Below, in pieces: positions 58,574 to 64,000 of a stretch of DNA of 64,000 nt (positions within the stretch are counted from its first letter, which is position 1; every line of letters starts with the position of its first letter). The stretch comes from Membranipora membranacea (taxonomy: Eukaryota > Bryozoa > Gymnolaemata > Cheilostomatida > Membraniporidae). Location: positions 17,658,025 through 17,722,024 of the forward strand of contig OU612070.1 of the NCBI GenBank assembly GCA_914767715.1, in the 5' to 3' direction. The notes under the pieces are model-generated. The model was not told where the DNA came from, made no database searches, and saw only the letters and a list, made by a program, of their open reading frames with translations. Both the position numbers and the translations under genes were made by a program.

Positions 58574-61500
58574 TTACTTGACGACACTATTTCTAAAATA
58601 AGAGAAAGAGATCAAACTTGTGAATGTAAAGCTGGCTAAGTGTGAGGGAATAAGTAAGATTAGTGTGAGGGGAGCCCAGACCGATGCAGCGAAGAGTGTA
58701 AAAACAAAACGGTGAGTTGGTGATGACACACAGGGGTATTAGAAGTCGCTCAATCTCAACTTGCACAATCCAGGGGGTTATATTTTGACTAATGATTCAG
58801 TTTAACCCGTCTTATCTTCCTGTTTTCAACCTGCAGAGATGAAATTTTCCATTGATAGCATCAGTTTCTTGCTGATTTACCAAATTGGCAGCCAAGGTGT
58901 GAACTTACCCTGTAAGAGTCTTATTGCCCCCGCTGAGAACAATATAGGCTGATTTCTCCTTAGCCTGTTTCTCTCGTAACCTTGCCACAGTATTGAGGGG
59001 CGTGTCTGTAGAACTCATCTGCATCATCATAAGGTCCTCGTCTAACTTTTTAATTCTCTTTTCTGTTTTCTTCTTTCCGCTGCCTTTACCGTGGAACTTA
59101 TGAGAGAGAATACGAAACGCCTCCTTCTGATTCAGCTCCCTACCCTGCTCATCCTGATATGTCAGCTGCAAATTAACGAAAAGTCATCATAAAAAGAAAA
59201 AAAACAAGAATCACAAGCACGCCACTCACGCCATAGCCATTTACAACATAAAAACAAGAGACATGAAAGAAGAGTAGATAAATCCTCGACCAGAACCTCA
59301 CACTAGTAGCCACAAATAGATACGCATTTGCGGGTGGATGATTGAATGGATGAAAATTGAGTCATGCATCTCAGGGAAAAACTCCTTATTCAGAGTCGAA
59401 TTATTCACAACGCTTATTGACAACTTAATTTAACTGGGGTATGCCATTATCTGGCAAGAACTGGCTGGGTTCTAGTGGCATAAACTTTCAATTCACATTG
59501 TGTACCTGATTGCGCCACAGGATTGCCATACTATGTTGACTTTGTTGTTTACAGTTTGTACCACGCCAAACTCAGTACGGTCAACAACAGGGGCAGTGGT
59601 GGAATTATAAGAGTTTAGTAGGAGAGGGGAGGGGGTGTATTGTCTGTACTTTCATTTTCATGATGATTTTGTTGATTCTTTTCAGACCACCAGATGTATG
59701 GGTGCTGCAAATATTTTACGGTTAATGTCCTGTAGGGAGTGTAACCTGGCAGCTATTGCTTTAGCGACTGTACTTATTCTTGCGAATACTTACATTGAAG
59801 TTTGGCACATATGTCTTCTCTGAGAAGTCTGTAAGCGGTCCCTGATACCTCTCTCCTCGACCTCTCTTCCTAAACTTCTCATCTATATCTCTGTAATAAA
59901 AAGAGCAAAACTAACTTCTAGAATCCACTCGATTCTGTCCAGGGTAACTTTTTGGTTTAATGTGTGAAATCAATTCGCACGAGATATGGAACTAGTTTGA
60001 GTCACATCGCGTAATTGTGCACACGGATTCTGGAAAATTTGCTTAAGTAGATTATGTAGAAGTTCTTTAGGGGAGGGTGTTTATGTGCGTCAACTGTTCA
60101 CATAGGAAAGTTTATTCTTTCAGGTATTTGAGGGGAAAAGTTTCAGGTTTAATGTTGAAGCTTTTCCATGATGATGGAAATATTAAGATAAAATCAAAGT
60201 TTCATTTACGGTCGCACTACATGAATAACCTGAAGATGTGCTTTCTGAAATTTTGATTTTATATGTAGTAATTATTTTATATTCTCTATGTAATATATAT
60301 ATTAAATTTTATATGTAATATATCTTTTATGTGATATATATTTCGAAAGTAAGGTTTCTAGAACATACTCATGTTTTTTATCCTCTATCTGGTAGTTCTT
60401 TGACAGCAAGCTGCTCGTGTCCTTCACAGTAACTCCTCCATGCTTTTCTGTTTTAGTTTCCATGAAGCCTTTCATTGTGGCGTGTTTGAGGGCGTTAGCT
60501 ATGCCCCCATCTAAAAGAATCTCCTCCTCAAATACATTTGCATCTTGGAACACTCCCAAGTTATCGAGATCTGCAGGTCTACAAAATGGTAATTGTATAC
60601 ATGATAATTGACATAGAACATTCCTCGGTATCTCAATAACAAGCAGGCGAGGATACTAAAAGGGGATATGATAGTGGTATTATTTCCTGTTGGTTCAAGG
60701 CATTGCTGTTTGTGAATAACTGCTTACTGCCTAGAACAGCTAAGACTTGCTTCATGAATAACTGATCCAGAACAGAAATACAAGAGAACTGGACAATAAC
60801 TGTCTCGATATATACACAAACCACAACATTATTAGAATTTTAATTACAGTGTAAGCTGGTTAAATCAAACTTTATAATTCAGAACTCCTGTCAATTCAGA
60901 CAAGGAAAATTGGTCTCTTCATCCAGATCTCAATGCATTCTAATGTCACTTAATTCAGACTCTGCTTAATCCGGACAATTTTTTGTGGTCCCCAGAGATT
61001 TGAATTAAGTGAACTGCACTGTTTTTTTCATTATTATATTATCAAGTTTTTAGACGGGGTAGATAGATCAAATGTAAATCTTATTGAAGTGATACTTAGA
61101 CTATCTTACTTCTCAGCCTCGATCTCCACTCTCTCCCAGCCTCCCTTATCTTCCTCCATCTCTTCCTGCTGCTTATCTGCCTGAGCTATCAACTCCTGCT
61201 CAAAGTCCTGTTAATCATAACAGTGCTAATTATGTCAGGAAAACACAAGAGCACAGTTTGCAGATATGTCTATCAGCGAGTTTGTCCCTCACTCCCTGGG
61301 TATTTTATCTCCTTTATAGGAAATTTTCGAGAAGAGGACAACTCCTGAATCCTGTATATTTAATATAGTACTAGTACTAACTTCCTAGAGTACTAGTACC
61401 TCACTTATTTACATACAGACTACTGTATGGAGCTTTCTGTTTATAACAGCGCTAGTTACTAGTGAGATTACATAGTGAGTTCGTAATTGTGTGGACTACA

Positions 61501-63977
61501 GGAATAACCTGACCAATGATAGCCAGAAGTGACCATCAGGGATCTCTTATCAAAGCTGGATATTTTACAATCACATCAAGTCAAAATAAAATCTTATGTT
61601 GGTAGTATTCTTTAGGCCATGCTAGGTTGATCGGTAGAACACAACAGATGAAAAACTAAAAACTAAATTTCAACTTAACACAATCATTCCTATCCACTTT
61701 TCAAATATATCATAAATATCCACCCACATACAATACATTCACGACTACAATTGCTTATGCTTGATAGTATTGCGTTGAAATTCTTTTTTACACACCATTG
61801 CTGCTGCTGCTGTTGCTCATGCCGATGAGATATATATATATACCTATTCATAACACCAATACTCATATATAGACTTATTGACTAGATTGACAAGTGATGA
61901 CTTTAGACTCGGAGACAATTGACACATGACTTTGACTTGCTTGATTCTGACTGAGTTGTGACTTATCCCCATCTCCAATAATTTACTATATAACTTACCA
62001 TTAGCTCGTCTCTTGTTTCGTTTCTGTTACCCGACTGACCATATGTGGGTAAACTACCCAGATTTCTACAGAACTCATCGGTAGCTGTTAGCTTGACACT
62101 GTCATCTTCTTCTTGTGTGTTTGTGAGAAAGTCGTTATCTGGTGCGTCATCAGTATCATCTCGTCCTACCGCTGCCAACAACGCAGCTGCTGCCTACAAA
62201 TCAGAACGATTAAACAGTACAAAATACACTATTGGATTAGTGATCTGGGAGAGCTTGCAGTACCAGATAGGTTGGCATTCAGACAAACAGCTCTATCCAG
62301 TAGTGCCACTGCTACCTCATTCTGGCAGTCAAGGTGAGGAATGCAAAAATTTATTTAGTCAAAGTCTTCGTAGTTCTAATATGTCTGAGATGAAACAGCT
62401 CTTTTGCAGGTTTGTTGATAGCTCAAAATGATGATGTCCACATATAGCATGATATCTTGGTTCATATCCGTAACTGAGGATAAAAGGAGGTAACACACGT
62501 TATATTGCCTAATCCATTAATCATAAACTATTTTGAATACCAATGCTACTACACGCCCTATGCACAGAGAACAATATTACATACTGAGATAGGTTCCATT
62601 TTTTTAGACTGTTTAAGTTTTCTCTGTATGGCAAGTGAGCTCTGATAATCATCATTAACTTCATCATCTAGGTTAGCTCCTCCCACATAGTTAGCATCAT
62701 CATCAGACTCCGCCTGCTGAACTACTGATGTTAGATGATCGGCCATCTCAGAGGAGAAAACGGGCATGTTCGTCTCGTCGGCCGCTGTGCTGTTAATATA
62801 AACGTATAAGTAGTATTTAGTAGAACGAAAGGTTTTTTCATTATTTAGTCTGTATTACTAACAGGCGACTTTGATAATCAGACTTTTACTTTACATAGTA
62901 GTACCATCTCATCAGTCGATGTACATTGATGTGCTGAAACTAATGGACCAACAGGTCATAACTTAAACTGATGAATTAGGAGATATGGATCTCATTCTTT
63001 ATTCCTCAGTTATTTCTCAGAATTGAATGGGGGATCTGTACAACAGCTGACAATCATCACATGAGGAAAATAAGGTAAGTGTTGAAGGCAAGTGACAAGG
63101 TTATTGATAAAGGTAAGCTAAAAAGTTATCAAGAACTTACCGGTTACCATCATCTTCTAGAGGCAGTAAGTCATCAGCCTTGACTGTCTCTGATCGTTTT
63201 ACTTTCCTAACTCTTTTCTTCCTCTTCTTAAACTTAGCGTCCATCTCAGCTTGAGTATAAAACTCAGACGCCATAGTCGGCTCGGCCAGGGCTGTAAGTA
63301 ATCACCACAATCACACATAATGAGTTATAGTGTAGTAAATCTAGGAGGGACAGGTACTAGCTGGGCTGCGAGGAAAACTGGAGCTTCTGTACGTACGGGT
63401 TAGAAAGATAATGCTATATCTATATATTATAACATTATCACACTAAAGATTAACGTTACAGCTTCGGTTTATAGTTGTGCTATTTAGCTTTCACGTAACT
63501 ATTGCCTGCATTGAAGGGCTATGCTGATTAGAATATAGTGAGTATGTTTGTTAATAGATCAATTATTTCCCAAGATAAACAAAACGAAAACTATCCATAT
63601 CAATCTTTTTCCAACAATGGTATTAAACCAAACTTGTGTCAACACTGCTGTATGTGCAACCCTCAATGGTCCATCATCTGGATTCAAATTACATTTTTAC
63701 AGCACAACCTGAAGAATTTTAGGCTACGAAAATTTCTGGATTGATGATGTTACCCCCCTTCCAGAGAAATCAGAAATCAATATATATATATATAAAAGCT
63801 CCAAGCAAATTACTTACAAAGTGTCTGAGCCCCCTTCTGTAGTTCTCTCCTTATCTCCTCCATTCTCGTTTCTTGTGACGTGTTGTATGATCCTTTATTT
63901 CCTAACTCAAAGTATTCTCCTTTCTTAGGACCCGATATCTCCTCATCATACTTAGATAATACATCCTTAGGCTTCAT
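58574..63977 (-). CDS. SART1: SART1 (U4/U6.U5 tri-snRNP protein), 5' end beyond window
   Basis: Nine exons on the minus strand, in order: 63977-63818, 63291-63141, 62789-62585, 62193-61999, 61207-61110, 60578-60369, 59890-59794, 59165-58909, 58592-58574; 463 residues, all in phase. The gene runs off the right edge. Matches to SART1/Snu66: '[13 protein letters not shown]', '[20 protein letters not shown]', 'VKADDLLPL', '[20 protein letters not shown]', '[15 protein letters not shown]', '[20 protein letters not shown]', '[18 protein letters not shown]' and 'SAYIVLSGG'. The final 19-nt exon gives 'NSVVK', parallel to the short conserved C-terminus of the human protein. SART1 is a core spliceosomal protein needed to recruit the U4/U6.U5 tri-snRNP. 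The conserved C-terminal block and full exon set suggest a working gene. Confidence 0.95.
60847..61021. mobile_element. pogo/Tigger-like MITE
   Basis: The left end 'cagtgtaagctggttaaatc' and the right end (reverse complement) 'cagtgcagttcacttaattc' are similar. The inside contains 'gcttaatccggacaa', a word typical of Tigger/pogo termini. It is about 175 bp, non-coding, in a SART1 intron. TA precedes the left end; the right flank is TT, so the TA duplication is not intact. Confidence 0.6.
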
Positions 63978-64000
63978 CTATACAAACGCAATCATGTAAA

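Noticed and set aside
1-64000. CRISPR array, operon or other prokaryotic system
   Set aside because: All regular repeats lack spacers of the right kind, and the genes are intron-containing animal genes.

Overview
This window is animal nuclear DNA. It is AT-rich, its genes are split by canonical GT-AG introns, and it carries a nuclear receptor, a GPI-anchored Ly6 protein, a secreted CAP/EGF/ShK protein and the splicing factor SART1. Transposon debris is plentiful. The gene content points to an invertebrate. Nuclear receptors with two DNA-binding domains are known mainly from protostomes, so a spiralian or other non-vertebrate is my best guess, but I cannot name the species.

Layout: 1-6.1 kb is repeat-rich and gene-poor, with a foldback element, two colliding LINE remnants, a Ly6 exon relic and a MITE. 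6.18-7.9 kb is a complete three-exon Ly6 gene with a TATA box and a poly(A) signal. 8.5-17.1 kb (minus) is an eight-exon kelch-repeat gene whose last large intron holds a 2.9-kb inverted-repeat element ending in about 29 copies of a 16-mer. 17.9-22.0 kb (minus) is a six-exon gene for a short, cobalamin-independent methionine synthase-like (MetE core) enzyme with all zinc ligands. 22.0-27.6 kb has no gene I can support but contains a tRNA-like tandem repeat. 27.6-35.4 kb (plus) is a ten-exon CAP-EGF-ShK gene with signal peptide and GPI-type tail. 35.9-37.0 kb (minus) is a two-exon unknown acidic protein. 37.4-38.7 kb is a dead LINE reverse transcriptase. 40.1-52.5 kb (plus) is a 16-exon nuclear receptor with two tandem DNA-binding domains (923 aa by my exon joins). 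53.4-58.3 kb is a young, full-length Copia retrotransposon with an intact 1280-aa polyprotein; its 5' LTR is split by a DNA transposon. 58.6-64.0 kb (minus) is the 3' part of SART1, running off the right edge.

The genes are functionally unrelated neighbours, not an operon or cluster. The strongest observation is the nuclear receptor. Its two DNA-binding domains have identical intron positions and phases, which suggests duplication of a two-exon cassette. The first domain has an unusual P-box (CLPCKS) and the second has CEGCKK. Also notable are the animal MetE core gene, the Copia element primed by an initiator-tRNA half-molecule site, and the nested transposon history in its LTR.

All exon joins were made by hand from reading frame, splice sites and phase. 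They agree throughout in phase but have not been tested against transcripts.
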